Below, one piece after another: positions 1 through 8,512 of a stretch of 33,710 nucleotides of DNA. This stretch comes from Bacteroidota bacterium. GTDB lineage: Bacteria > Bacteroidota > Bacteroidia > Chitinophagales > UBA10324. A program made the translations under genes and the position numbers. The stretch spans positions 1-33,710 of the forward strand of contig JAFDYS010000061.1 of NCBI GenBank assembly GCA_018267315.1, given 5' to 3'. The notes under the pieces were generated by a model. That model was not told where the DNA came from. It saw only the letters and a list, made by a program, of their open reading frames with translations, and made no database searches. The stretch's first letter is position 1. Each line of letters begins with the position of its first letter.

Positions 1-1
1 T

Positions 2-166
2 CCTATCGAGCTGTCAACAAACGAGATGATTGAACAACGCATTCACTATACTCACTTCAACCCCGTAGAGGCAGGTATGGTAAGTGAGCCTGAATATTAC
101 AATTGGAGTTCGGCTATTGATTATGCCGGGGGAAAAGGATTGCTCACGGTTGAGCATCTGGTTTAG
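2..166 (+). mobile_element. IS200-like / REP-associated transposase, 3' end only
   Basis: The window opens inside this gene; the last 54 codons plus TAG are present. The visible peptide carries the C-terminal pattern common to Bacteroidota REP-associated tyrosine transposases (Y1_Tnp superfamily): an IHYTHFNPVEAGMV stretch, then YYNWSSAIDYAG, then a short GLL..E tail. These enzymes act on single-stranded DNA and recognise hairpins at the element ends. The catalytic HUH motif and tyrosine would lie upstream of the window and cannot be checked. A GC-rich imperfect hairpin follows 8 bases after the stop, as expected for an element end. The assignment rests on the C-terminal pattern alone. Confidence 0.75.
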
Positions 167-324
167 ATGTGGGGGCACGCGCACCCTGTGCACCAAGTTC
201 AGCAGCATGCGCGCGCCAGAGTTGTCAACTCAATACTGAAAGTCTGCCGAGCGGATTTTACACACTTCAAGTCACCGATAAATATTCCGGCAAGACTTCA
301 GTTGCAAAATTTGTGAAGGAGTAA
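154..324 (+). pseudogene. Orphan C-terminus of a T9SS-secreted protein
   Basis: This frame is open from the stop at 151-153 to TAA at 322-324. Its last part reads LNTESLPSGFYTLQVTD, then KYSGKTSVAKFVKE and stop, a textbook end of a T9SS type A sorting domain (the SGxYxLxV...KxxxxxFVK pattern that directs cargo through the outer membrane in Bacteroidota). There is no plausible start, signal peptide or rest of the sorting domain, and the first 25 or so codons translate into low-complexity sequence overlapping the transposase end and its hairpin. The simplest reading is that a mobile element inserted into, or deleted, the body of a secreted-protein gene and left only about 30 native C-terminal residues. 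Confidence 0.6.
174..217. repeat. GC-rich imperfect inverted repeat downstream of the transposase
   Basis: GGCACGCGC at 174-182 pairs with GCGCGCGCC at 209-217, 8 of 9 positions matching (one A/C mismatch), with 26 bases between the arms. REP-associated and IS200-type transposases use subterminal hairpins of this kind. Its place directly after the transposase stop suggests it is the 3' end of the element; this is inference. Confidence 0.4.
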
Positions 325-330
325 TTCTTG

Positions 331-346
331 ATTCCGAAACCGGAAT
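331..346. terminator. Possible weak terminator hairpin after pdxA
   Basis: ATTCCG at 331-336 and CGGAAT at 341-346 form a perfect 6-bp stem with a 4-base loop, 11 bases beyond the pdxA stop on the - strand. Neither side has a T-run, so intrinsic termination would be weak. It lies between the converging T9SS fragment and pdxA. Confidence 0.25.
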
Positions 347-356
347 TCCCAAATCC

Positions 357-1418
357 TCAATGTCCTTCCTTGGCCAGTTCTGCTTTCTTCAGCGGGTTTG
401 AAGTTCTCTCACCATATTCACTGCGGTTGCGCAGGATGTCGACGGCGAGATAAACAGCGGAGCGGAATGAATCTTCGCGTGCAATATTTTTTCCCGCAAT
501 ATCGTAACCTACGCCGTGATCGGGTGACGTGCGGACGAAAGGAAGTCCTGCCGTGTAATTAACGCCCGAATCAAAACACAGCGCTTTGAAAGGCACCAAA
601 CCCTGATCGTGATACATGGCGAGAATGGCGTCGAACTTTTTGTAGCTGGCGCTGCCGAAAAATCCATCTGCAGGGTAGGGACCGAGTGCGAAAATGTTTT
701 TGCCTTTAGTTTCGGCAAGGGCCGGACGGATGATGTCAATTTCTTCTTTACCAACCAAACCATCATCACCTGCATGCGGATTCAAACCCAGTACGGCAAT
801 CTTCGGTTTGTCAATGCCGAAGTCTTCCGTGAGTGATTTTTTGAGTATCTGAAGTTTCTTCAGAATTTTTTCTTTCGTGATGTGCTGAGCGATTTCTGAA
901 ACGGGAATATGCTCCGTCACCAATCCCACCCGCATTTCGTTGCTGCACATCATCATGCAATAGTTCTCTGTACCCGCCTGCTGCGCAAGGTAGCCGGTGT
1001 GCCCCGCGAACTGAAAATTTTCAGAGTGAATGTTTTTCTTGTTGATCGGTGCCGTTACCAGCGCGTCAATTTTCTTTTCCTTCAAATCATTCACTGCGGC
1101 CTGAATGGATAGAAATGCATACTTGCCTCCTGTTTCATTGGAAACTCCCAACTGCACCATGGGATCATCTTCCCAGATGTTTACGATGTTGAACGTATTG
1201 AGCTGAATACGGTCAATGGCTCTCGATTGCGCAAACGTGAAATTGCCGAGGTTGAGAATCTTGCGGTGATAGTTGATGATCTTCGATGAACCGTAGAGCA
1301 CGGGCGTGCAGAATTCCATCATCCGGTTGTCAGAAAATGTTTTCAGGATCACTTCCGGCCCGATGCCGTTGAAATCGCCGAGGGTGATTCCGATGATGGG
1401 TTTGTTTCTGTCACTCAT
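357..1418 (-). CDS. pdxA: 4-hydroxythreonine-4-phosphate dehydrogenase
   Basis: Cytoplasmic NAD-dependent enzyme that oxidises 4-phosphohydroxy-L-threonine in the DXP-dependent route to pyridoxal 5'-phosphate; the product decarboxylates to the amino ketone used by PdxJ. The 353-residue protein has the family start (GITLGDFNGIGPEVILK, residues 10-26), the metal-binding histidines in the TEHIP (H170), NPHAG (H215) and MYHDQG (H270) contexts, and the C-terminal RTSPDHGVGYDIAGK stretch (296-310). Length is slightly above the usual 330. The start is an ATG at 1416-1418. It lies 21 bases downstream of the aminopeptidase gene on the same strand, so the two are probably co-transcribed from the promoter near 2894. 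All expected catalytic features are present. Confidence 0.95.
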   Translation of the reverse strand: MSDRNKPIIGITLGDFNGIGPEVILKTFSDNRMMEFCTPVLYGSSKIINYHRKILNLGNFTFAQSRAIDRIQLNTFNIVNIWEDDPMVQLGVSNETGGKYAFLSIQAAVNDLKEKKIDALVTAPINKKNIHSENFQFAGHTGYLAQQAGTENYCMMMCSNEMRVGLVTEHIPVSEIAQHITKEKILKKLQILKKSLTEDFGIDKPKIAVLGLNPHAGDDGLVGKEEIDIIRPALAETKGKNIFALGPYPADGFFGSASYKKFDAILAMYHDQGLVPFKALCFDSGVNYTAGLPFVRTSPDHGVGYDIAGKNIAREDSFRSAVYLAVDILRNRSEYGERTSNPLKKAELAKEGH

Positions 1419-1439
1419 TGCTTCACGTTTTCTGTTTCA

Positions 1440-2879
1440 TTATTTACCGGCCCGTTTCTTCAAAAAGTTGCAGAGTAGCCGGAGCCCGATGGCAGAACCG
1501 TTCTTTCCTTTATATCCCATGTTGCTCTGGAAATACGCCACGCCGGCAATGTCGAGATGGATCCAGGGATAATCCGTGAACCGTTCAAGGAATTTCCCGG
1601 CTGTAATCGCACCTGCATTTACTCCGCCTACATTCTTCATGTCGGCAATGTCGCTCTTGAGCATGTCGCCGTATTCATCCCACAGCGGAAATTCAATCAG
1701 CCGTTCATACACATCACGGCCTGATTCTTCGAGTTGATCTTTTAATTCCTTATCAGCCGTGCCCATGTACACGATGGCATGATCACCCACGGCGCGATGG
1801 GCTGCGCCGGTGAGAGTGGCCGCATCAATCACCAACTCGGGTTTATATTGCCGGGCAAAGCTGAGTGCATCGCCTAAAATCATTCTTCCTTCGGCATCAC
1901 TGTTGAGCATTTCCACCGTAAGCCCGTTGTGCATCGTAATCACATCACCCGGCGCAAAAGCATTTCCGCCCGGACGGTTGTCCGTTGCCGGCACCAGCCC
2001 GATGATATGCACCGGCAGTTTTGTTTTTGCTGCATAATAAATGGTGCCGAGCATAGTAGCCGCGCCGGCCATATCGCACTTCATGTAATCCATGGAGTTG
2101 GATGTCGGCTTTAAACTCAGTCCTCCGGTATCATAAACCACTCCTTTACCCACCAGTACTATCGGTTTTTTATTCACCGCATTCCTGGGTGCGTACTCCA
2201 TTATGGTGAACGTAGGCGGATCGATGCTGCCCTGGTTTACGGCAAGCAATCCTCCCATTTTCAAAGCAATGATCTTGTTCTTTGTGAAAACTTCCGTCTT
2301 GAATCCGGCGGCTTTGCCTGCCTTCACCATCTCATTCGAGAGTTGTGTTGCATTGAGATAATTCACGGGCAAATTCACCAGGTCGCGAACGAGGTATGCT
2401 GAATCAATGAGCGCCTGAAGCGAATCCACATCCTGCTTTGAAACGGTCTCATCAAAAAAACGGATCTCATCGAGAGGATTGGATTCTTTGTCCGCATCTT
2501 TCTTGAAGCGGATGAACTGGTAGTTTCCCAGTGACATGCCTTCGGCAAAAAGCAGTGAGGCATTTTCAGCACTTGAAAAATTCTGAATGGTTACGGCCTG
2601 CGCCTTGTGCTTGTTTACCACACCGAGTATTTTGTTACCGGCTTTGCGAATCAGTTCATCCGTCTGGTACCTGCTGTCTTTCTTATCAAGTACTGAAATG
2701 AAAATCATTTTCGCCGGGGCGGGAATCACAATCTGTTTGATGTCCTTCTTTACCTGGCTCTTGATGATGTCAATGTTTTCTTCCGGTTGTCCGATCTTGT
2801 TCCAGTCGGTGTCTTTATCAACCAGCAGAATTAAATGATCATTACGTCCAATCTTGTTTGCGATACTTAGATTCATCAT
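1440..2879 (-). CDS. pepA: Leucyl aminopeptidase (peptidase family M17)
   Basis: Cytosolic metallo-aminopeptidase that removes N-terminal residues from peptides, probably in peptide turnover. The 479-residue protein has the M17 layout: a poorly conserved N-terminal domain (about 1-165) and the catalytic domain. Ligands and catalytic residues are visible in VGKGVVYDTGGLSLKP (K245, D250), MDYMKCDMAGAA (D269) and the signature NSDAEGRMILGDAL (326-339; D328, E330, R332). There is no signal peptide. It starts at the first of two adjacent ATG codons. A TAnnTTTG box lies 14 bases upstream, giving a very short leader, and pdxA follows 21 bases after the stop. The DNA-binding role known for E. coli PepA should not be assumed here. 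Confidence 0.93.
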   Translation of the reverse strand: MMNLSIANKIGRNDHLILLVDKDTDWNKIGQPEENIDIIKSQVKKDIKQIVIPAPAKMIFISVLDKKDSRYQTDELIRKAGNKILGVVNKHKAQAVTIQNFSSAENASLLFAEGMSLGNYQFIRFKKDADKESNPLDEIRFFDETVSKQDVDSLQALIDSAYLVRDLVNLPVNYLNATQLSNEMVKAGKAAGFKTEVFTKNKIIALKMGGLLAVNQGSIDPPTFTIMEYAPRNAVNKKPIVLVGKGVVYDTGGLSLKPTSNSMDYMKCDMAGAATMLGTIYYAAKTKLPVHIIGLVPATDNRPGGNAFAPGDVITMHNGLTVEMLNSDAEGRMILGDALSFARQYKPELVIDAATLTGAAHRAVGDHAIVYMGTADKELKDQLEESGRDVYERLIEFPLWDEYGDMLKSDIADMKNVGGVNAGAITAGKFLERFTDYPWIHLDIAGVAYFQSNMGYKGKNGSAIGLRLLCNFLKKRAGK

Positions 2880-2893
2880 AAATTGAAAGTGCG

Positions 2894-2901
2894 CAAATCT
2901 A
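2894..2901 (-). promoter_or_regulatory. Candidate Bacteroidota -7 box for pepA-pdxA
   Basis: Read on the - strand the sequence is TAGATTTG, an exact match to the TAnnTTTG -7 consensus of Bacteroidota, 14 bases before the pepA ATG. The -33 region is poor (TTAG rather than TTTG at roughly the right distance). The implied 5' leader is under 10 bases. Confidence 0.45.
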
Positions 2902-2947
2902 ACTAAAATTGAGGGGCACTAACGCTGAAGGAAGTGCCCGGGCATTC

Positions 2948-3715
2948 ATGATTACGGCGAAAAAATCTCTTGGTCAGCATTTTTTGCATGATGAAAACAT
3001 GGCGAGGAAAATTGCCGAAACTTTTCTCAGCCGGTGTCCCACCGTTTCCATTGTGGAGGTGGGACCGGGCTTGGGTGCACTCACCAAATACCTGCTGGCA
3101 AATTCAAAATTCACTTACCATGCCGTTGAAGCGGATTCACGTATGGTGGAGCATCTGGTGAATTTATTTCCCGCCATCAGGGCCGTGCTGTTTCATGAAG
3201 ACTTCCTGCTGTTTGATTTCTCAAAACTGAAATCAGATTCCGTTTCAGTGGTCGGCAACTTCCCTTACAACATTTCATCGCAGATTCTTTTTAAGGTGTA
3301 TGAAGAAAGAAACCGGGTTCCATTTATGGTGGGCATGTTTCAGAAAGAGGTGGCACAGCGGATCGCAGCACTTCACGGTAATAAAGAATATGGAATCCTG
3401 AGTGTGCTCATTCAGGTCTTTTATGAAGTGACTTACCTTTTTGAAGTGCACGAGCAATGCTTTTCACCACCGCCCAAGGTGAAGTCAGCCGTGATACAAT
3501 TGGCGCGGAAAAAAAATCCGCCTGTATTAAAAAATGAATCGTTGTTTCGCGCCCTTGTGAAAGCAGGATTCAACCAGCGCAGAAAAACATTGAGAAATAG
3601 TTTGGCGCAATTCCTTCACGGCAAAAATCCGGTGAGCGTGTCGTTGCTTTCCCGGCGGGCTGAGCAGCTCTCCGTAAATGAATGGATGGATCTGGCAAAC
3701 GATGTTGCTTCCTGA
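2948..3715 (+). CDS. rsmA: 16S rRNA (adenine1518-N6/adenine1519-N6)-dimethyltransferase
   Basis: Also known as KsgA. It dimethylates two adjacent adenines in the 3'-terminal hairpin of 16S rRNA during late 30S assembly, using S-adenosylmethionine. The 255-residue protein starts KKSLGQHFLHDENMARKI, with the SAM-binding VEVGPGLG (36-43), the acidic residue ending motif II (E61), D85, the catalytic NFPYNIS motif (104-110; Phe in place of the more common Leu) and the C-terminal FNQRRKTLRNSL stretch. The frame opens further upstream at a TTG (2909), but the ATG at 2948 puts the conserved N-terminus at residue 5 and has a purine-rich GAAGGAAG upstream, so it is preferred. It is divergent from pepA and 15 bases upstream of the next gene. 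Confidence 0.95.
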   Translation: MITAKKSLGQHFLHDENMARKIAETFLSRCPTVSIVEVGPGLGALTKYLLANSKFTYHAVEADSRMVEHLVNLFPAIRAVLFHEDFLLFDFSKLKSDSVSVVGNFPYNISSQILFKVYEERNRVPFMVGMFQKEVAQRIAALHGNKEYGILSVLIQVFYEVTYLFEVHEQCFSPPPKVKSAVIQLARKKNPPVLKNESLFRALVKAGFNQRRKTLRNSLAQFLHGKNPVSVSLLSRRAEQLSVNEWMDLANDVAS

Positions 3716-3730
3716 ATCGAACTGACCGCC

Positions 3731-4666
3731 ATGACAGATAACAGGGTTTTACTCACAGAAAATTTTCATCCGCTCCTTACCGAAAAGCTGAGCGGCCTTG
3801 GTTATGTGTGTGACAGTAGGCCGGGTATTACCTATCAGGAAGTCATGGATTCCATAAGCAGCTACACGGGAATAATTGTGGCAACAAGGATCGAGGTGGA
3901 CCACCGGTTGATTGATGCCGGCACAAACCTGAAGTTTATAGCCCGTGCCGGCTCCGGACTTGACCGGATTGATGTGTCCCATGCCCGGACAAAAGGAATA
4001 GCAGTATTGAGTTCACCGGAGGGAAATGCAAATGCTGTGGCGGAACATGCGGTGGGTTTATTGCTGACTATGCTGCATAACATCACCAGATCGGCTTTCG
4101 AAACGCGGCAGGGGTTATGGCTGGTGGAAAAGAACCGGGTTCATGAACTGGAGGGCAAAACGATTGCGATCATAGGTTATGGGAATACGGGTCGCGCGTT
4201 TGCCCGCAAGTTGTTTCCCTTTAACATGAAAGTATTGGCCTTCGATAAGTATCTCTCAAACTACAGTGATGATTTTGCAATGGAAACCCCCATGGAGCGG
4301 ATTTATGATGAGGCGGAGATCGTGAGTTTTCATATTCCGCTTACAGCAGAAACTAAGTCCATGGTAAATCATGAATACATGCAGCCCTTTTCACATCCGG
4401 CGCGTCTGATAAATACTTCACGGGGAAAGATCATTAATCACAGGGATTTGCTTTCTTGCATTCAGTCGGGTAAGGTGATTGAAGCGGCCTGTGATGTGTA
4501 CGAGAATGAGGATTTTCAGAATCAAACGAAAACCGAGCGAATGATATTCGACCAATTAGTCGAAACCGGCAAAGTGATTTTTACTCCGCATGTGGCCGGG
4601 AAGAGTTTTGAAGCAGGTGCAAAACATGCGATCGTGCTGACTGAAAAGATCGGGATGCTGAAGTAA
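3731..4666 (+). CDS. D-isomer-specific 2-hydroxyacid dehydrogenase, phosphoglycerate dehydrogenase-like
   Basis: NAD-dependent dehydrogenase of the SerA/GhrA superfamily, 311 residues, cytoplasmic. The Rossmann fingerprint is GYGNTG (149-154) followed by an acidic residue in FDKY (D172), indicating NAD rather than NADP. The catalytic triad is visible as R231 in INTSRGK, E260 in the ACDVYENED segment and H287 in TPHVAG. The substrate-domain RAGSGLDRID (72-81) is typical of 3-phosphoglycerate dehydrogenases. There is no C-terminal ACT or intervening domain, so it is the short, non-serine-regulated type if it is SerA; other 2-hydroxyacids remain possible. It lies 15 bases after rsmA and is probably co-transcribed. 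Confidence 0.85.
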   Translation: MTDNRVLLTENFHPLLTEKLSGLGYVCDSRPGITYQEVMDSISSYTGIIVATRIEVDHRLIDAGTNLKFIARAGSGLDRIDVSHARTKGIAVLSSPEGNANAVAEHAVGLLLTMLHNITRSAFETRQGLWLVEKNRVHELEGKTIAIIGYGNTGRAFARKLFPFNMKVLAFDKYLSNYSDDFAMETPMERIYDEAEIVSFHIPLTAETKSMVNHEYMQPFSHPARLINTSRGKIINHRDLLSCIQSGKVIEAACDVYENEDFQNQTKTERMIFDQLVETGKVIFTPHVAGKSFEAGAKHAIVLTEKIGMLK

Positions 4667-4679
4667 GTGTGTCAGATGT

Positions 4680-4699
4680 TTGTCAAAGGCATGTGACAA
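4680..4699. promoter_or_regulatory. Inverted repeat upstream of the TonB receptor promoter
   Basis: TTGTCA at 4680-4685 and TGACAA at 4694-4699 are exact inverted repeats with an 8-base spacer, 57 bases upstream of the -7 box at 4757. No T-run follows, so it is a poor terminator for the preceding gene; an operator is possible. A further TGTCA lies just upstream at 4670-4674. Confidence 0.3.
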
Positions 4700-4756
4700 T
4701 GGGAGTGTCTTTAAAAAATCGTTCTACATTTATTTCGTGAAAAAGTTTAGGCGTTT

Positions 4757-4764
4757 ATATTTGT
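4757..4764 (+). promoter_or_regulatory. Bacteroidota-type promoter of the receptor/secreted protein/PorV-like operon
   Basis: TATATTTG matches TAnnTTTG exactly. A TTTC at 4733-4736, 20 bases upstream, can serve as the -33 element (consensus TTTG). The start codon at 4802 follows after a leader of about 30 bases. It is the best promoter match seen in the window. Confidence 0.65.
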
Positions 4765-4801
4765 CGTTTCCAGATTCATTGAACCAAACCATTTTTCGAG
4801 G

Positions 4802-7800
4802 ATGAAAAAACTGTACACGCTAAGTGCGTTCCTTTTTCTTTTTGCTGCAAGGACGCTGGCGCAAACCGGAGAACTTCAGGGACGAGTTTATGATGAGAAG
4901 ACTAACGAAGGCATTCCTTTCGCTTCCGTTGTGCTCGAACTCAATGGCACCCAAAAAGGGTTAGGTCAAACAGATGATAACGGGAACTTCACAATAAAGC
5001 CGATTGTGCCGGGTACCTATGATGTGAAGGTGGCATACCTGGGATATCAGCCCGTTATTATTAAAGGAGTGCAGGTTGTGGCCGACCGCATTTCATTTCA
5101 GAACATGCCGATGAAGCAAAGCAGCACCACGCTTCCTGAAATCATTGTTTCTACAGAAAAACTTATTGAGCCCGACAAGACTACGACTGGCAGCACGCTG
5201 GACAAGACGGAGATCAGTCACATCGCCACTCGTAATACCAATAACTATGCGTCACTCACAGCCGGTGTGTTTCAGCGTGATGACGGAAAAGCACTGAACA
5301 TCGCCGGCGCGCGCGAAAACGCAACCCAGTATTTTGTTGACGGTATCAAAATGCGCGGCACCCTCAATCTGCCGCAAAGTTCCATTGAACAGCTTACCGT
5401 GCTTACCGGTGGTATCCCTGCCAAGTACGGCGATGCCCTCGGGGGTGTAATCAATATCACAACCCGGGGTCCTTCGGACCAGTATAACGGCGGACTTGAG
5501 TTAGTGACCTCGCAATATCTGGATGCTTTCGGTTATGACCTGGCAAGTCTTAATCTCTCGGGACCAGTTTACACAAAGTATAAAGGAACCGATTCAGCTA
5601 AGACAAGAATCGGATTTTTCGTATCCGGTGAATGGGAGCACAATAAGGATGCAAGTTCACCCGTGGTTCCGGTCTATAAGGTGAAAGATGATTACCTCGA
5701 TTACCTCCGCACCAATCCGCTTACTCCGTCAACCACTGCATCGGGATTTGTACCCACCTCTTCATTTATTAAGCCGGATGATATGGAGACCATCAAGTAT
5801 CGCTTAAATAACGTGGACAACTCATATCGTTTTTCCGGTAAACTGGATTTCCAGCTTTCTGATTACATCAACCTCACTTTCGGAGGCAACTTTGAAATGT
5901 TGAGGTTCATCAACTGGGATTACAACAGCAGCTTGTTTGATTTCCAGGAAGGAAATGAAAATTATCGTTGGGATACATACCGCGGCTTCGTGCGTTTCAC
6001 GCAACGTTTCCCTACAGCAGTTGGGAAAGAAAAACAGTCAGTCTTTCAGAATGCTTATTACAGCATTCAGGCCGACTACACCAAGTTCTATGAACACTTC
6101 GGAGATAACAATCTCGGATTCTCACCATTCGATTACGGTTATGTTGGAAAGTTTACGACACATGATATGCCCATTTATTTCTATGGTAAAGACAGTGCTT
6201 CGGGATTATCGGGATGGCTCTATGCAGGAAATCTCGATACCCTCGTCACGTATGAACCGGGTAACAAGAATCCATATCTCACGAGCTACACCAATTCTTA
6301 TTACAATCTGGCTCCCGGCGCCGATGGCTACTACAATTCCATTTTTGATATTCTGAATGGCGGCGGATTGCTGAATGCAGTGTTGCCCGTTAGTACCGTA
6401 TCCGTTTACTCCATGTGGTGGAATACGGGTTTCCCGGTTACTGCTTATGGTTTAAGAAACAACGATCAAATCCACTTCTCACTCAATGCCTCGGTGGACA
6501 TTTTGAAACCGGGTAAAGGCGATAAAAGCAAACACGCGCTTGAATTCGGATTTGAGTTTGAGCAACGCACCGACCGCCGCTATGCTGTAGTGCCACTGGC
6601 AGGTAATGGTATCTGGTTCCTTGCATATCAATTGGCGAATCGTCACATTGCTACTCTTGATACCAAGAATCCGCATCCCGTTTATGATGCTTATGGTAAT
6701 TACCTCGACACGATTAAATATGATCCGCTCTTTGTTGCCGAGGATCAGGCCTTCTTTGATAAATCTCTCCGTCAAAGTTTGGGACTTGATGTAAATGGAA
6801 CTGACAATATTGATATCTTCTCGCTTGATCCCAGCCAAATGACGCTGAGCATGTTCAGCCCAGATGAATTGCTCAATGGCGGGAATAATTTTTACACGGC
6901 GTACGGGTACGATTATCTTGGAAACCGTTTGACCAAGCAACCCAGTCTGGAAGATTATTTCAACCAGCAGGATGAAAACGGAAACTACACCAGGAATCAG
7001 GCGGCCTATCGCCCCAACTACGCTGCCGCTTACATCCAGGATAAGTTCAACTTCCGGGATCTCATTTTTAATATCGGCTTGCGCGTTGACCGATTTGACA
7101 ATAACCAGTTTGTATTGAAAGATGAATACTCACTGTATCCCATTCGCACTGCAGCTGAGGTGACTAACCTGGGCGCACATCCGTCTAACATCGGAAGCGA
7201 CTACTATGTATATGTAAACGATATTGCCAACCCTACCGAGATTGTGGGTTATCGCGACGGAAGCAACTGGTATAATGCTTCCGGAACTGAAATCGCCGAT
7301 CCGAAGTCCATTGCTCAGGCAACATCCTCCGGCCGTATCACGCCTTATCTGGTAACCAATGACGTGGATAATCTTACACTCGACGCCACTTCATTCAAGG
7401 ATTATGATCCACAGATCAATGTGATGCCCCGTATCGCGTTTTCATTCCCCATTTCTGACGAAGCGCTCTTCTTTGCACACTATGATGTGCTTACGCAGCG
7501 CCCGTCAGGAACTGCATCACGCGATGTGGCATTCGGTCAGCCATTCCAATATTTCTTCTTCGAACAATTACAGGGTAACACCTTTGCGAATCCGGCTCTC
7601 AAACCTGAAAAGACCATTGACTACCAGGTGGGCTTTAAACAGGCACTGGGTTCAACTTCCGCTCTTACCATTGCTGCAACATACCGGGAATTGAAAGACC
7701 TCATTCAGGTGGTGGCTATCAACTACGCGTATCCGCTTGACTACGTGACTTACGGCAACGTGGACTTTGGTACAGTGAAATCACTGGAGTTTACCTACGA

Positions 7801-8491
7801 GTTGCGACGTATCAAGAATATTAAACTGGATGCCAACTACACGTTGCAGTTCGCAGCAGGAACGGGTTCCAGCGCCACTTCCGGTGCCACGCTGGTTGGT
7901 TCAGGTCAGCCAAACCTTAGAACTATTGTTCCGTTCAGTTATGATCAGCGGCACAACCTCACCGTGTCGGCTGATTACCGTTTCTCTGAAGGAAAGAGCT
8001 ACAACGGACCGGTGGTTGGAAAAAACAACACGCCTATTCTCGCAAATACCGGATTGAACCTGATTCTGCGCGCGGGATCCGGAACGCCGTATTCCAAGCA
8101 GACCAATCCCACGCCCACTGCACTTTTTGGTGTTCAAACACAGACTTCACTTGACGGAAGTGTAAATGGATCGCGCTTGCCCTGGTCCTTCAAGCTTGAT
8201 GCGAAGATTGATAAGGATTTCAAGATTACACCAGATAACAAAGGCAACTATTATCTGAATGTTTACCTGTTGGTTCAAAACGTGTTCAATGCTGCCAACG
8301 TACTGAGTGTTTACCGCTATACCGGCAATCCGGATGATGATGGATACGTTCAGTCCGCAGTTGGTCAGCAAACCGTAGATGCGCAACTTGACGGAGATAC
8401 CTTCACCTACTTGTATGATGTGAAGGTGAACAATCCTTCAAACTATAGTCTTGCCAGGAGAATCCACCTTGGTGCTATTTTCAATTTCTAA
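4802..8491 (+). CDS. TonB-dependent receptor with carboxypeptidase-like regulatory domain
   Basis: Outer-membrane receptor of 1229 residues. A signal peptide spans residues 1-21 (MKKLYTLSAFLFLFAARTLAQ). A carboxypeptidase regulatory-like beta-sandwich follows (about 24-104: GRVYDEKTNEGIPFASVVL ... GTYDVKVAYLGYQP). The plug domain covers about 130-222, with NIAGARENATQYFVDGI and GDALGGVINITTRGPS. The remainder is a long beta-barrel rich in aromatic and Asn/Asp strands and loops, ending in a terminal Phe (HLGAIFNF), as usual for BamA-dependent barrels. It lacks the SusC hallmark seen in the receptor at 26006-29011 and has no SusD partner. It is followed after 21 bases by a huge secreted protein and then a PorV-like barrel, suggesting a joint role. 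Similar receptors are sometimes linked to protein secretion or uptake; substrate unknown. Confidence 0.9.
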   Translation: MKKLYTLSAFLFLFAARTLAQTGELQGRVYDEKTNEGIPFASVVLELNGTQKGLGQTDDNGNFTIKPIVPGTYDVKVAYLGYQPVIIKGVQVVADRISFQNMPMKQSSTTLPEIIVSTEKLIEPDKTTTGSTLDKTEISHIATRNTNNYASLTAGVFQRDDGKALNIAGARENATQYFVDGIKMRGTLNLPQSSIEQLTVLTGGIPAKYGDALGGVINITTRGPSDQYNGGLELVTSQYLDAFGYDLASLNLSGPVYTKYKGTDSAKTRIGFFVSGEWEHNKDASSPVVPVYKVKDDYLDYLRTNPLTPSTTASGFVPTSSFIKPDDMETIKYRLNNVDNSYRFSGKLDFQLSDYINLTFGGNFEMLRFINWDYNSSLFDFQEGNENYRWDTYRGFVRFTQRFPTAVGKEKQSVFQNAYYSIQADYTKFYEHFGDNNLGFSPFDYGYVGKFTTHDMPIYFYGKDSASGLSGWLYAGNLDTLVTYEPGNKNPYLTSYTNSYYNLAPGADGYYNSIFDILNGGGLLNAVLPVSTVSVYSMWWNTGFPVTAYGLRNNDQIHFSLNASVDILKPGKGDKSKHALEFGFEFEQRTDRRYAVVPLAGNGIWFLAYQLANRHIATLDTKNPHPVYDAYGNYLDTIKYDPLFVAEDQAFFDKSLRQSLGLDVNGTDNIDIFSLDPSQMTLSMFSPDELLNGGNNFYTAYGYDYLGNRLTKQPSLEDYFNQQDENGNYTRNQAAYRPNYAAAYIQDKFNFRDLIFNIGLRVDRFDNNQFVLKDEYSLYPIRTAAEVTNLGAHPSNIGSDYYVYVNDIANPTEIVGYRDGSNWYNASGTEIADPKSIAQATSSGRITPYLVTNDVDNLTLDATSFKDYDPQINVMPRIAFSFPISDEALFFAHYDVLTQRPSGTASRDVAFGQPFQYFFFEQLQGNTFANPALKPEKTIDYQVGFKQALGSTSALTIAATYRELKDLIQVVAINYAYPLDYVTYGNVDFGTVKSLEFTYELRRIKNIKLDANYTLQFAAGTGSSATSGATLVGSGQPNLRTIVPFSYDQRHNLTVSADYRFSEGKSYNGPVVGKNNTPILANTGLNLILRAGSGTPYSKQTNPTPTALFGVQTQTSLDGSVNGSRLPWSFKLDAKIDKDFKITPDNKGNYYLNVYLLVQNVFNAANVLSVYRYTGNPDDDGYVQSAVGQQTVDAQLDGDTFTYLYDVKVNNPSNYSLARRIHLGAIFNF

Positions 8492-8512
8492 TGATTAAAA
8501 CAATTGATTACA

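Noticed and set aside
2909..2947. N-terminal extension of rsmA from a TTG codon
   Set aside because: The ATG at 2948 places the conserved KKSLGQHFL segment at the normal distance from the start; the extra 13 residues have no family support.
6479..6940. 153-codon frame antisense to the TonB receptor
   Set aside because: Shadow of the barrel-coding region; composition is not protein-like and there is no promoter or start context.
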